Positions 23,370 to 35,190 of a stretch of 64,000 nt of DNA are shown one piece after another. Numbering within the stretch: the stretch's first letter is position 1; the number at the start of each line of letters is the position of its first letter. A program made the translations under genes and the position numbers. Location of the stretch: contig CM060732.1 of the NCBI GenBank assembly GCA_030704615.1, positions 73,699,053 through 73,763,052 of the forward strand. Reading direction: 5' to 3'. The notes beneath the pieces were generated by a model, which did no database searches, was not told where the DNA came from, and saw only the letters and a program-made list of their open reading frames with translations. The stretch comes from Takakia lepidozioides (lineage: Eukaryota > Streptophyta > Takakiopsida > Takakiales > Takakiaceae).

Positions 23370-24600
23370 TCATGGGTCAATCTCCTGAGAGGTACTGAGA
23401 GATTGGACGTCATCTTCCGAGATCCAAGTGTTGTGAAATTTGTTATCTCCAGTCAGAAGAATTGAGGGCTTTCCGTCAAGGAAACCGAAGATTATAGGGG
23501 TAATGTGGATCTGAACCACCACATGGCTTCCAGTGTATTGCGCAAGAACAGTTTTAGACAAAAACAGATTGGAGAAGGATTTCATGAGCTGCCAAAGATA
23601 AAATTGCATGGAGGATAGCCTATCACCTAACCGAAACGATGCCAGAACTGTAGCGATTTGTCTTGCTGAGAGAGGAGATTTCGTTGAAAGTAAGAAAACC
23701 CGTGGGCTTACCAACGAAGGGGAGTCCTTAAACTTTTGGCTTGGGGCTAATCCATGGGGGTAGAGTCATTTCTCTTCCTGATCATAGAAGTTGCTAAGTG
23801 CTCCTGCATCATCCTAAGGACAGAGTCAATGTTAGCAATTTAGCGAGCAGGTACAGCTCAATGGTCTCCAACCGGGATGTCAGGGCAGCCTGCCTTGACA
23901 TGTCCCTCCTGATGACAGAAATGACACACCATAGAGAGATATTCTTCCTAAACCACCACTGAGACAAAAGAGTTGTCCAATGTGGGTAATTTAATAGCAG
24001 AAGGTAGTTTATCAGCTTCTGGCAATAAGACCACAATCCTTGGAATAACACTGTCTCTGTGAATTTCGAAAACAAAATTATCCGTATCCACACTTCTTGG
24101 GTCAGTCACCTCATGATCATTCACCATAATGGATCATATAAATGATTTGAAATGTGCTGCAATCTTTGACAGAGCGGACGTGATAATTCCCAGGTAAGAA
24201 GGGCAGAACGATCGCACGGGGCTTCAACGTAACCCCGCCCTTATGACCCCACTTAGACGACCATGGGAATATATTCACTTTGAATTTCGACCAAGAAGTG
24301 TTGAACTGCAGGGCTTTGTTAGCATGTTGAGAGGATGTAAATATAATGGAGTAGAACCCTCGTTCCAGAGGTATTCAGAAGTGTTGAGTGAGGCCTCCGT
24401 CCGCTCCCAAGTATTCCAAAACCCATCTCCGTGCCCAATATCTATCTGGCACGCCCAGGGAAGTGTACTAAAATATCTTGCTCCTTTAGAGTGTGCACGT
24501 GCTCTTTGACCAGCTCCATGTCCAGGTCCAACACAAGCTGATTTTCGTCCATATGACCAGCTGTCTCACTCCAATACTCTTTGAAAACTGATCAGTGTAA
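23370..24600 (-). pseudogene. Degenerate LINE ORF1 (nucleocapsid-like, zinc knuckle)
   Basis: The minus strand reads, with shifts and stops, LVHFPGRAR (about 24470), FKVNIFPWS-like residues (about 24270), a stretch ending RIVVLLPEADKLPSAIKLP (about 24030) and CHFCHQEGHVKAGC (about 23900), a CCHC zinc knuckle. The same order (FIHFPGKK, FNVNIFPWS, KFVLMMPDEDILPQFVKLP, CFNCGRLGHLRIDC) occurs in ORF1 of the LINE at 60300-61324, so this is an older relative. A CACTA-like element is inserted immediately upstream at 24608. 23370-23800 is probably the rest of ORF1, unrecognisable. Confidence 0.65.
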
Positions 24601-24607
24601 GAGCAAT

Positions 24608-25888
24608 CAATACTACGTTTGGGGGGGGGTTTAGCGATGCCCCAGTGACCTCCAACCGCCGCGATTAGCGACGAAAATACTCTACGGCGCCCGAGGCGCG
24701 CCGGGGGCATTTTGCGACGTCGGGAAGTCGCACAGATGTCGCAGCGACGTCGGAGAATCGCAAACCCCCCGGTAGCAGCGCCGGCGCGACTTGCGACGTC
24801 CGGGTAAAGCAAAATTTTAAAATAAAATAAAATAAAATAAAAAATATAAATCTGCGACGTCGCATTAGGGACGTCCGGGAGTCGTAAATGCAACCCCCAG
24901 ACATCACAGTAGGGGGGTACATTTGAGTTTAGGTGAAAAAATTTGAATTTGAATTTGAATTTCGAATTTCGAATTTCAAAAACTAGTTGACCATTGACTC
25001 CGGTTTTGTCCAATGGCAGTTCATGCAGTGTTCTACATATATTAAACAATGCATATTTAAACCTAGTACCTCCATGTTATAACATTTCTAAGACACTGCA
25101 CACTAACCAACAAATCTACAATACATCTATGTATCACAAAAGCAGTCCAAGTATATATATACATATCAAGAGTTAGCTCTTAGTGACTACCACTATCTCA
25201 ATCATATCATCGTGTTGCAGATTATGCGTACTCTACAAGAACTCTCACAGCTGGAACTTGCACCGAGACTTCTCCCCAGAGTTCTTCAAGAACAAATATC
25301 CATCAATGGCCTAAGTTTTGCAAAGCTGCATTGCAATTTGTTGTTAGACAATGGCTATAGTGTGAGGATGTCAAGCCCATTATGCTCTACAATTTACTCC
25401 CAGAATCAATTTTCTATGACGCCCCCAGGACACCGGGAAATCGCAGCGCCGCAGCCCCAGCAACGCATTTGCGACGGCCGGGGGCTCTTGCGATGGCGGG
25501 GAATCGCAAATTTTTTATTTTTTTTATTTTTTTTATTTATTTTTTCTCTCGGGCATTGCGATTCCCCGCCGTCGCAGGAGCGCTCGGCCATCGCTATAGC
25601 GTCACTGGGCTGCGACGCTGCAACGCCTCGTTGCGATTCCCCGGCGTCACAACATCCCGGGGGCGTCGCAACCTCCCTAGTGCGTTGGCGGGGGAATGAG
25701 GTCAAACCCCTTTCCGGAACGGCATGGCATCACAAGATGCCACAACATCGTCCGAGCGCCGGCGATACGACGCCCCGACGTCGCAAGTCCCGAGCCGGGC
25801 GCCTGTGCGACGCTGCAGTCACAGGGGGTCGGCGCGTCCGGCGCGCCTCGGGTCCTCGCATCGCTAACCCCCCCTAAACGTAGTAGTG
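24608..25888. mobile_element. Non-autonomous CACTA-like (En/Spm type) DNA transposon, 1281 bp
   Basis: Right end, inward: CACTACTACGTTTAGGGG, then GTTAGCGATGC. Left end: CAATACTACGTTTGGGG, then TTTAGCGATGC. These are imperfect terminal inverted repeats in which the left CACTA has become CAATA. A 3-bp duplication AAT flanks both sides (24605-24607, 25889-25891), as expected for CACTA elements. Both subterminal regions are GC-rich and packed with GCGACGTCG or TTGCGACG motifs, like transposase-binding repeats. The interior (24900-25400) is AT-rich and has no transposase. Confidence 0.8.
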
Positions 25889-25891
25889 AAT

Positions 25892-26215
25892 TTTGTTTAA
25901 GATTCAATCAGATCTGTCTGAGGCCCGTGAGGCATGATGGGTTATGGGTGAAGTTATTTGCAGATGTAATCAAGGAAGGAGAAATCAATTGTTCTTTCAA
26001 TTTGATAACACTTGGGACAAGGGAGCGGACATCTGCTCCAAAACATTGACCTTGGAAGTTCAATGGGTTGACACCATCCCACCAGGCTAGAAGCTCCATT
26101 AGCGCAAAACGCTCCCATGCAGATGGTGAAGAATCCGAAGTGAACTGGGCAGTTGCAGGGTTGAGTGGACCAAAAACGGCAGATCTTGCTCCATGAAAGT
26201 CCATGACCAAAGAAA
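25892..26215 (-). other. Open frame of unknown origin, possibly the LINE upstream of the CACTA insertion
   Basis: A 100-residue open frame (25908-26210) includes ERFALMELLAWWDGVNPLNF. It lies on the far side of the CACTA-like element from the decayed LINE ORF1 and on the same strand, so it may be the separated 5' part. There is no recognisable motif. Confidence 0.25.
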
Positions 26216-26749
26216 TAAATTTGATGATACTATCCCAAAAAAAACATTAATGATAGATAATGGTATACTTGCAATAAAAGATTTAATAGTTTATCTTCAT
26301 ATTTTAATCATTTGTTTAGTTATTTTTAGTGTTCATCTTTTTAGTCATAACCTACACTTATTAGAATCATTAAAAAGTTATATTACTGTACGAATTAAAT
26401 CAACATAAATTTACTATTAAAAATAATAAAATATTATTCAAAATTTAACTTTTATACAACCAGTCACTTGTAACTACACCATGCTCTAAACAAGTATGTT
26501 ATATATATATATATATATATATATACTCAAAGATCTATCACACAACATTTAGTCTCACTTTCATCATCTAAAGATCGGACATATAACAACTTTCTGATTC
26601 TAAGTATTTCAATCTATTTTTTCTTTCTACTGCAATTTATTAAGAGAGTCGGACTATAGGCAACATTGTCAAAAACTACGGAAGATGTACAGGCATGTTT
26701 GAAGAGGCTAAGCGAGATCTTGAGAGACTTGAAAACTCTAAAAGAAAAG
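26216..26749. other. AT-rich spacer with (TA)n microsatellite
   Basis: Very AT-rich DNA with a TA dinucleotide run at about 26500-26524. No gene seen. Confidence 0.6.
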
Positions 26750-28512
26750 AATATTTCCTAAAGGAAATAGAAAAAATATAAACTATTATAATAAATGTAT
26801 CAACTTTGGTCATTATATTTATGAATCAAATATACTATTTATTGGTATGTACCGACAAAATTGGTAGGTTGTCATCATTTATTATAATTAAAACAAAAAT
26901 TTATTTTCGATAAACGTTCATACATCCATTTGTAATGCATTGACATCTTTTTTTGAAATAAACCTTTACGTGTTAGTACCTATGTTAAAAATATAAAAAT
27001 AGTAAGATATTATTTATAGCTGCCTTAGGATTGCCCTAAGGAGTACTAAGGGGGGAAATGGAAATATGTAAATTATTATTTATAACTCTTAAAAAAAAAA
27101 TCCTAAGGGATATAGAAAAATATAAACTACTATAATAAATGTATCAACTTTGGTCATTATATTTATGAATCAAATATACTATTTATTGGTATGTACCGAC
27201 AAAATTGATAGGTTGTCATCATTTCTTTTTATTTTAATAAACGTTCATACATCCATTTGTAATGCACGAACATCCTTTTTTGAAATAAATCTTTATGTGT
27301 TAGTACCTATGTCAAAAATAGAAAAATAGTAAGATATTATTTATAATTGCCCTTATGACTCCTAAGGAATCATAATGGGAGGAAAAAATAGAAATATGTA
27401 AATTATTATTTATAATTGCCCTTAGGACTGCTTAGGGCGGCCCTAAGCAATCCTAAGATGGGGAAAATGAAAACATATATATTATTATTATAAGAGGAGG
27501 AAAATTGAAATACATAAATTATAGGAAAATAAAAACATATACAGTATAATTTATAATTACCCTTAGGACTTCTTAGGATAGTAATGGAAAGACATAAATA
27601 ATTGCCCTTAAGATCCGTTTAGGCAACCTAAGAGGTTATAAGAGGGGAAAAATAGAAACATATAAATTATTATCTATAATTGCCCTTAGGACTCCTTAGG
27701 GCGACCCTAAGGAGTCCTAAGCAGGGAAAAATTAAAAGATGTAAATTATTATTTATAATTGTCCTTAGGACTCCTTAGGACGGCCCTACGGAGCACTAAG
27801 AGAGAGAAAATGAAAATATATAAATTATTATTTATAATTGCCCTTAGGACTCCTTTGAAAACATATAAATTATTATTTATTATTACCCTCATGACTTCTT
27901 AGGACAGTCATAAGAGGAGAAAAATGGAAAGACATAAATAATCGCCCTTAAGACCCGTTTCAGCACTTTAAGGGGTTATAAGAGAGGGAAAAAATAAACA
28001 TATAAATTATTATCTATAATTGCCCTTAGTACTCCTTAGGGCCGTCCCAAGGAGTCCTAAGAAGGGGAAAATTGAAAGATGTAAATTATTATTTATAATT
28101 GCTCTTACGACTCCTTAGGGCACCCTAAATAGTCCTAAGAGTGGGAAAGTAGAATGGTATAAATTATAATAGCCTCCTAAGAGAGGGAAAATGGAAAGAT
28201 GTATTTTGTTATTTATAATTGCCAGTATGACTCCTTAGGGCGGCCCTAAGGAGTCCTAAGAGGGGAAAATAAAAAGATGCAAATTGTTATTGTTTATTAT
28301 TCGGACTCTTTAAAGCAGGCCTAAGGCGTCCTAAGGGGGAGAAACTATAATAAATATATCAACTTTAAGAATCACATATATTATTTATTTGTAGGTGACA
28401 CCATTTATTACAATTAAAACAAGATTTTGTCTTCGATAAACGTTCATACAGCTATTTGTAATGCACCGACATCCATTTTTTAAATAAACCTTCATGAGTT
28501 AGTACCTATTCA
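26750..28512. repeat. AT-rich repeat block with an array of CCTTAGGGCGGCCCTAAGG palindromes
   Basis: Three copies of a unit of roughly 170-250 bp (about 26760-27020, 27105-27340, 28340-28512; markers CGATAAACGTTCATACA and GTTAGTACCTATG) flank a set of dyad-symmetric sequences. The arms read CTTAGGACTCCTTAGGGC and its complement. More or less complete palindromes lie at 27021-27052, 27419-27456, 27682-27721, 27761-27800, 28022-28061, 28101-28139, 28221-28260 and 28302-28336, with several half-copies between. Spacers are TAAATTATTATTTATAATTG-like. The segment at about 27593-27720 recurs at 27934-28061, a higher-order period near 341 bp. No coding potential. Confidence 0.88.
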
Positions 28513-28599
28513 AAAAGTGTGTGGGATAAGGTTAATAAATAGCAACTTTTCATTATGTTTTCATCCAAAAAAAAAATTCATTCATTCTTTTAAGACTGT

Positions 28600-29480
28600 A
28601 CGTCATTTTTTCCCCTATAAGTATAAAAAACGAGGATCATTTTCTTCTCTTTCTTCTGCAAGTTGTCTCTCAATTTTGTTCTTTTACCTTCGTTTTTGCG
28701 TTTATGTTTATCTGTCTTGACAATGTTTTTCAGTTCTTTTCAGTAGTTTTCATTTGTCTTTGTTTGTCACTTTTGGTTCTCTGTTTATGTTTCTTTCTAA
28801 TCTCTATTTTTGTCTTTTTGTGTGAGTTTTTCGATAGAATAGAATTTTTTTTTTTATGTATGCAGAACGAAGATCAGTTCTTTCACTTTTTCTTCTGCAA
28901 GCAAGCTTTTTGTATAGAATAGAATTGTCTCTGAGTTCTGCTCATTTGTCATCATTTGTGTTTCTTCTTTGCTTCTGTTGTTTGTTTATGTTTCTTTGTT
29001 TTTTCGGTTCTGTGGCAAAATAGAGTTGTCTCTTAGTTGTTCTCAGTAGCATTCATTTGTTTTTTTCTTTCACTCTCTGTTCTTTGTAATTTTGTGTGAA
29101 TTGTTCAGCGGAATAGAACTATTTATTTGTTCTTTCTGTTTCGTTTTGTTTTCTTTCCTCCTTGTTTGTGTTTCTTCTTTGTGTTGTTTGTTTATGTTGC
29201 TTTGTTCTTTTGGTTCTGTGGCTAAATGAACTGTCTCCTAGTTCTAGTTCTAAGTAGCTTTCATTTGTTTTTTTTCCTTCGCTTCCTGTTTTTTGTTTCT
29301 TTTCAATCTCTATTTTTTGTATTTCTGTGTGAACTGTACAGCAAAATAGAACTTTCCATTCTTTCCTTCTCTTCGTTCGTTCTCTTTCGTTTTGTTTCTT
29401 TCCTCTGCGTTTGTCTTTCTTCTTTGCTTCTTTGTTTCGTTCCTCTTCTTTCTTCTCTTTTTTTTTTTTGTTTCCTAACA
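28600..29480. repeat. Pyrimidine-rich diverged tandem repeat
   Basis: The plus strand is dominated by T and C with recurring phrases TTTCATTTGT, GGTTCTGTGG, TTTGTTTATGTT and GTGTGAA..AATAGAAC. Comparable units begin around 28735, 29035 and 29240, so the period is roughly 200-300 bp with heavy divergence. The Lys/Glu-rich open frame on the opposite strand (29119-29490) is a by-product of this composition. Confidence 0.65.
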
Positions 29481-31480
29481 TATTTGACACATTACCAAAA
29501 ACACTATATTATATTTCCAAGAAATTATCAAATTTCATTACTCTGTGATTATGCCACTTGAATGTTACATCATAATCTATAGTGGATATGATATTCAAGC
29601 ATGATATCAATATAGTATGTACAACTTAGAGATTATAAATATTTAATTATAATCAGAATTATATATATATACTATAAATAAGTATATAAAAAGAATATAA
29701 ATATTACATTATATTATATTTAAAATATTAAAATCTAGCTATAATCTAACGACGTCGCTACATAAATCAACTATCATTCTATCCATCAACCAGTCAATTA
29801 TCATTCCATCTATTATCATAAATCAATCATTATCAATTACAATCATGTGTTACTTTTACTTACAACATAATTATCTATTCATATCACTTTATATCTTATC
29901 ATTAAATTCTCATATTTCAAATTTAAATTATTAAATATTTAAATGATTTATATAAATAAACAGTATTTGCAAATATAATACAATTTTTTAAGAATCAATA
30001 TTATAATATATGTATTTATTTAAACATAATGTTGTATATTATGTATTATAAAAGTAAATGTATTATCAATTTATATCATGCTTTCAATGTCAGATTCATC
30101 ATTCCAATTAAATCTAATAAATCAACCTATCTAACATATTACATCTTTAAAACTTCAAATATATTATTTATATTAACGAATTTAATTTGATTTAATTTAA
30201 TTTAATATCTGCGAATCATAATTTGAAATTTTCATATATAATAACATAACATATATTAAATATTTAAAATATAAAAATTTTAATCTTAAATAGAAATATT
30301 AAATAGAAATATTAAATATTAAATATTAAAAAATCTAAAAAACCCCTAGAGCGGCTCTAAAGGATTCTTAGAGCGAATATAAATAGTAATTTAGCTATTT
30401 CTGTTTTCCCACTGTATGAAAGCCCTTACAACGAACGTAAATAGGGATTTAGTTTTTTTTTCTTTCCAATTTAAGATATCCTTACATTGGCTCTAAGGGT
30501 CCATTAGAGTAAATGTAAAAAATATGTTAGGGTTTTTCTTCTTGGTCATGGTTGACTCTTGAGGCCGTATGACACCCTTTGAGATTTAACTCTTCTTCCT
30601 CTTCAATAATTCAACTATTAACAATATAGTAATTTGGCTAAAAATCACTAGCTGGCATCCTAAAGATATAATTCATTAAACATTTTAGTCTATTATTTGG
30701 AGAAATTCTGAAAAATTAAAAATTAGATTTTTCAAAAAAAAAAATCAATATGACACCTAGCCATTGAAGATTATAGGTTCTTATACTTCTTGAAAAACAA
30801 TGACACCCAAAATCCAAAAAACAAGATGAGCTATGGACTTTTCAAAAAACGTCGATTGTTTTGATATATATTAGTCCATATGAGTCAAATGACAAATGAT
30901 TTTGCCACTTCAAATCCATACCTATGATGTGGACCAAAGTGGCCACCTTATGTTCAAATTTCAATGGAATTCACCAATGGCACATAGGAGAATTTGAGTC
31001 CATTGTAATTCCATTCATTGCGGTAACAGTCCACAATGACGGTGTTCAAAAGTCCATAGCGGAGTCATTTCTTATCGGATTCATGATTGGAAAGTTGCTA
31101 TGGGTGTGTATTGAAGCTAGGAATCCAATGATATATATATTTGTTGGTTTTAATGAGATAATTCAATTTCAATTGATGACACCATCAATTGCAGTCATCT
31201 AAAACTGTGCTGGTAACGTCCATTTTGGTCCAGTCAACCCTGCATTCACTCAACTAGAGACACCTCACTTATGAAGACTAGGTTTAGAACCCAGCTCTCT
31301 TATGAACCATACTAGAGGAAACTGATAGCTACTAGGTCTCTGTACTTTGATGATACTAGTTCTCTTTTAACTTCATGGATTTAGTTTATATCCACGTTGT
31401 GTAAGTGTATAGAATTTGTTCTACAGAATCTCAATAAGGAGGGATTCAAAAGGTGTAGCAGCTGCATATCTTTCTTTAAT
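29481..31480. other. AT-rich, no gene recognised
   Basis: 29.5-30.35 kb is extremely AT-rich. At 30345-30530 weak palindromes of the type CTAGAGCGGCTCTAAAGG recall those at 27-28.3 kb. A 92-residue open frame at 30924-31202 has no recognisable family. Confidence 0.5.
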
Positions 31481-31481
31481 G

Positions 31482-31979
31482 TTTGTCTGAAGCATTGTGA
31501 TTCATTTATCCATTAGGTATATCCTCATAAAGATTCTGTAGTAGTGTCGTGGAGATATTCAAATTGTCTTTGGTGAATCTCAAGGAAGCATTTACCTCGA
31601 CATAAATGTCGAGGTTGCATAGGTGTTCTATCTGCACTAATCTCAAATACATTGATTTCAGGAGAATTATGCTTCTTCGGACAGGGATGCCTCTACTCCA
31701 AAGAGGCGGATGAAGCTCATAATATTGAGTGTTAATGGTCTCCTTTGCTGTTAATGTTTGTCTGAAGCATTGTGATTCATTTATCCATTAGGTATATCCT
31801 CATAAAGACTCTGTAGTGTCGTGGAGATATTCAAATGTCGAGGTTGCATAGGTGTTCTATCTGCAGTAATCTCAATTACATTGGTTTCAGGAGAATTATG
31901 CTTCTTCGGACAGGGATGCCTCTACTCCAAAGAGGCGGATGAAGCTCATAATATTGAGTGTTAATGGTCTCCTTTGTTG
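31482..31979. repeat. Two-copy direct repeat, about 275 and 223 bp
   Basis: GTTTGTCTGAAGCATTGTG starts at about 31482 and again at about 31757. The copies run in parallel to GTGTTAATGGTCTCC. The second has an internal deletion of about 50 bp, next to a CGAGG repeat that could have mediated it. Confidence 0.88.
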
Positions 31980-32175
31980 TCTTACCGATCTCTTGCTAGT
32001 CCTTTGCTTTTCTCAGGCTTTGGTTCCGAAGCATTGCCTTCCTGGATCAACCACTATGGCACCCACAATCGAGGCTATTTTTTCCTCTTTGTACTCCTTG
32101 GGCTTTTGTGCCTCTATTATAAAAATTTAGGGCTTCCATCCCATTTTCCCAAAAAAAAAAACAAAAAAAAACAGG
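31980..32175 (+). mobile_element. LINE 3' end with poly(A)
   Basis: Ends CCTCTATTATAAAAATTTA, then GGGCTTCCATCCC and an A-rich tail at about 32148-32174. No protein motif remains; assigned from the terminus shared with other LINE ends in the window. Confidence 0.5.
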
Positions 32176-32189
32176 CTATAAGCAATGTT

Positions 32190-32281
32190 TTTTTTTGTAC
32201 TCCTTGGGCCTTTGTCCCTCTATTATAAAACTTCGGGCTTCCATCCTCTTTTCCAAAATAATAATAATAATAATAATAATT
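32190..32281 (+). mobile_element. Second, short LINE 3' end with (AAT)n tail
   Basis: TTTGTACTCCTTGGGCCTTT ... CTATTATAAAACTTC, then GGGCTTCCATCC and a run of AAT triplets to 32280. It duplicates the last 90 bp of the preceding element, with a microsatellite instead of poly(A). Confidence 0.55.
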
Positions 32282-33355
32282 GTGGAACTGGAACCGAAGG
32301 GAACAACGCGGGAGGAAGCTCATCCATGTTTTTCAGCAGTCCTGGGTAAAAACGACACTCTCGGCACCACTCTTCCATGCGGTTCATTTGGCAAGTCACC
32401 AACCCAACTGCCCGGGATGTCCCCTGGTGATGGAGAAGACGGTAACTGCAATTGGAGGCACAAGAAGGCCAGGGTCACAAAGTTTAGAACCCAGCTGCGG
32501 TTTTAGTTCCAATCTTCTTGCTTCCATATCTTCTTTTTTTCCCCTGCTAGGCAATTCAGGCACTGTCTGACTTGTCTCCCTGTTAGGTTGTGGACAACAT
32601 TGTTATGGACTTCCCATCTCTCCATCCACAAGCATGCCTCCACTCCCTTATTGCCTGTACTCTCTACATCCTGCGTCAAATATTGAAAATTAGTATTCGA
32701 ACAACCCTTCCTAGATACCCTAATAGCACCACTCCTCTTGAGCAAGCCTGACTTAACAACCCTTATCTTTCCCAATTTGAGAACTCACACCCCCACCAGA
32801 AAACACCCATCCTCACCTACTTTAGAGTAAGACACATAACCAAAATTACCCAACTCGCCATAGCCACCGGTAATCAGCTCCTAATGTATTTGGAAGCAAG
32901 AAATTTGAGAAGTCGTCTATAGATAAGACCTAGCCTCCCAGGGTAGTGCGGACACAGAAATGATAAGTGGGCTGGAGCCTATGCCACAGTTGTCCGTCGG
33001 GAGCTGGGTGAAGGGCATTCGCTTGCTCCCTGTCTTTTATTGCGATCAGGCAATGTTTGGCCTTCCACTAGGAATCAACTTCGACTAAGGAATACCAGCC
33101 TTCATTGGGCTTCCACTCTGGTCTCTTAGGAATAGGGCTTCTCTCCTTCCCAAAATACTCCGTGCTTCATCTATCTCCCTCTCTTTCAACCTAGTTTAGC
33201 TAGTTTGCTATGGTTTTGGGGATGTTTCCCCTCGGTGAGCCTTCATGGCCTCCATGGTGGTTATTTTTTCCACCTTATGTGAACTCTTATTTACTTAGTT
33301 TGATTAAAAGGGCCTCTTCCCCTTTCTCTAAAAAATTATTAAAAATAAAATAAAA
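32282..33355 (+). mobile_element. Probable LINE fragment ending in an (AATAA)n tail
   Basis: Ends TTTGATTAAAAGGGCCTCTT, then CCCCTTTCTCT and AAAAATTATTAAAAATAAAA-type tail at 33328-33358. The open frames at 32195-32570 have no secure motif. The interior is otherwise uninformative. Confidence 0.35.
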
Positions 33356-33404
33356 TAAATCAAGGTTCCTTTACAAATGCAGGAACACTGGATTATACCA
33401 CACC

Positions 33405-33480
33405 CAACAAAGCAACATGATTTGAACCCAGAACCACCTGGGTGGCACCCAGTGGCCACTCAGTGTAGTATTGTTTTGAT
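33405..33480 (-). mobile_element. tRNA-like (SINE head) fragment
   Basis: On the minus strand GGTTCTGGGTTCAAATC gives a B box, and GTGGCCACTGGGTGCCACCC lies before it where an acceptor-arm/anticodon region would be. It is not a tRNA gene: I cannot fold a full cloverleaf. Confidence 0.35.
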
Positions 33481-34580
33481 ATGCCTATACATGGTATGGG
33501 ATCCATAAACTCGTTCCACCCGGTTGACTCTGGGTTCAAACGTTCAAACTGTGGCTCGCCTCTCCTGCTACGTGAGCTAACCTGGTTTGGTTGAAACTTG
33601 AAACGCTTCCCAACTTGAAGATGTGTCGCATTGTCACATGCATGGATACAAGGCTTGCTTTTAATAAGCTTAACTAGACTTCCCATGCATTGTTGACCAG
33701 TCCTCACCTCACCTCCCAAAATTGTGTGTCTCTTGTCTCTTCCAATGTCGACCACGCCATCACCACACCTACTTACCCCCGCTCATGGCGGACAAATGAC
33801 CCTGTAGCCTGGGGCCCTCCCAGACACTCTCTACTCTGTACATACTCTAACTCTGCACTGTCAGAATTGGTCCTGCCCTAAAAGTTGGACTCACTTGTTC
33901 TGCCATGCCGCCACCCACGTGGTGCGATGGTGCCACGTCGTCCACGCCCGACACAAGCTCGACACAGTATGAGGACGTGCGCATCAATGCAGATTTGGGC
34001 CTTGTTTAACTTATACGGTATCTTTTTTGGATCTGCTGGCAGCCTGCATAGGTAAGTTGGACGCAGGCCCCAGTGCTACACTTTAAAATAAAATAAAAAA
34101 TAAAATAAAAAATAAAAAATAAAAAATTCCAAGCCTGAGAGCCTTCGGAAGACTCGGAAAGAAGAATAGGGGGAGAAATAAGACGAGACCATCCACATAG
34201 TCCATTCATTGACTGTGGCCTGCAAGGCCTTTCTCACAGCGATTGCTTTGGCCTTGCTATTTTATAGAGACACTGTGAGACATTTGAGAGAGCTAGCTAT
34301 ATCTTTAGTCGGTTCCAGCATGGATGACTGTAGTTCTCTATGATGGTATTAGATGAATTTCAATCTTCATTAGCAGAAGTTTGCATGGACTTGAGTTGGG
34401 CGCGGGCTTCTTATGTCCAGTGATGGATGAATGTATATATTCATGATTTTCCTTTTGCGCTGTGTCGAGACCACACAAAATTCAGAGGCTTCATTGTACC
34501 AACCCACGATGCATTGTTCATGCTCACCACACTCCGCTCCTCACACTCCTGCATACCTTCATTGTTACTATATCTTGAGA
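33481..34580. other. No gene recognised; simple (AATAA)n tract
   Basis: An A-rich AATAA-type tract lies at about 34081-34130 and probably marks another retroelement tail. Nothing else is identifiable. Confidence 0.4.
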
Positions 34581-34955
34581 ACCAACGTAGCCCAGCGGTA
34601 ATGAGCATAATAATAATATTTGACGCCTCCCCAAGTAAGCGTAAATTATGGTGTCTTTTCATCCCCAAGGGTTATTGCGTTCCGCTAGGAAGGTGGACAC
34701 CTTTGTGACACCAATTAGTGGATTGAACTCACAACCACTTCCGAGGTGGTATGTGCCCATTACCACTGGGCTACAACTTGGTTGTCAGTAATGAGCACAT
34801 ACCACCTCGAAAGTGGTTGTGGGTTCAATCCACCACTTGACGGGGAAAAGGTATCTAGTATCTAATATCTACCTTCCCATTGGAAGGCAGTAGTCCTTCA
34901 GGTCAAGAGACACCACAATTCATACTTCCTTGGGGAGGCATCTTACTTACTTTAC
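34581..34955 (+). mobile_element. SINE (same family as 22725), split by another SINE
   Basis: The head ACCAACGTAGCCCAGCGGTA lies at 34581-34600 and the body resumes at 34798 with CATACCACCTCGAAAGTGG, GGTTGTGGGTTCAATCC (B box) and GGCAGTAGTCCTTCAGG. The interruption at 34608-34787 is a minus-strand member of the same family. The 3' limit near 34955 is approximate. Confidence 0.8.
34608..34787 (-). mobile_element. SINE nested in a SINE, 10-bp target-site duplication
   Basis: Read leftwards from 34787: TGACAACCAAGTTGTAGCCC (A box), GGTTGTGAGTTCAATCC (B box), then GGTGTCACAAAGGTGTCC and an ATT-rich tail (TAATAATAATATTT on the plus strand at 34608). GTAATGAGCA occurs on both sides (34598-34607 and 34788-34797), proving insertion into the host SINE's A-box region. 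Confidence 0.88.
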
Positions 34956-34959
34956 TCCA

Positions 34960-35190
34960 ACTTTTGATCATGAGAGTGAGTAACTTATGACACAAAAAAA
35001 ATGTTGCTAGTGTGTTCAGAGCGTTGTGTGTGAGAGGTCGGTGCTTGCAACCACCATTCATCACCTGCCTGTCCTTGCTTTGTACCAATTTCACATTATT
35101 ATTATTATTATTTACCCAATAGATAGCCCAGTGCGTAGGGCATAATACCATTTCATATAGTGGTTGCGGGGTCAAAATCACATACCGTAC
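34960..35190 (+). mobile_element. Two further tRNA-like retroposon fragments
   Basis: One ends in an (ATT)n tail at 35093-35111. The next starts ATAGATAGCCCAGTGCGTAG (A box) and has GGTTGCGGGGTCAAAATC (weak B box, about 35160). Both are degenerate and of a different family from the 22725 SINE. Confidence 0.4.

Noticed and set aside
26750-28512. CRISPR array or prokaryotic repeat
   Set aside because: Units are palindromic with variable AT-rich spacers, and the setting is eukaryotic. No cas-like gene is present.
29119-29490. Lys/Glu-rich 123-residue protein on the minus strand
   Set aside because: It is the complement of a pyrimidine-tract tandem repeat; composition alone makes the frame open.
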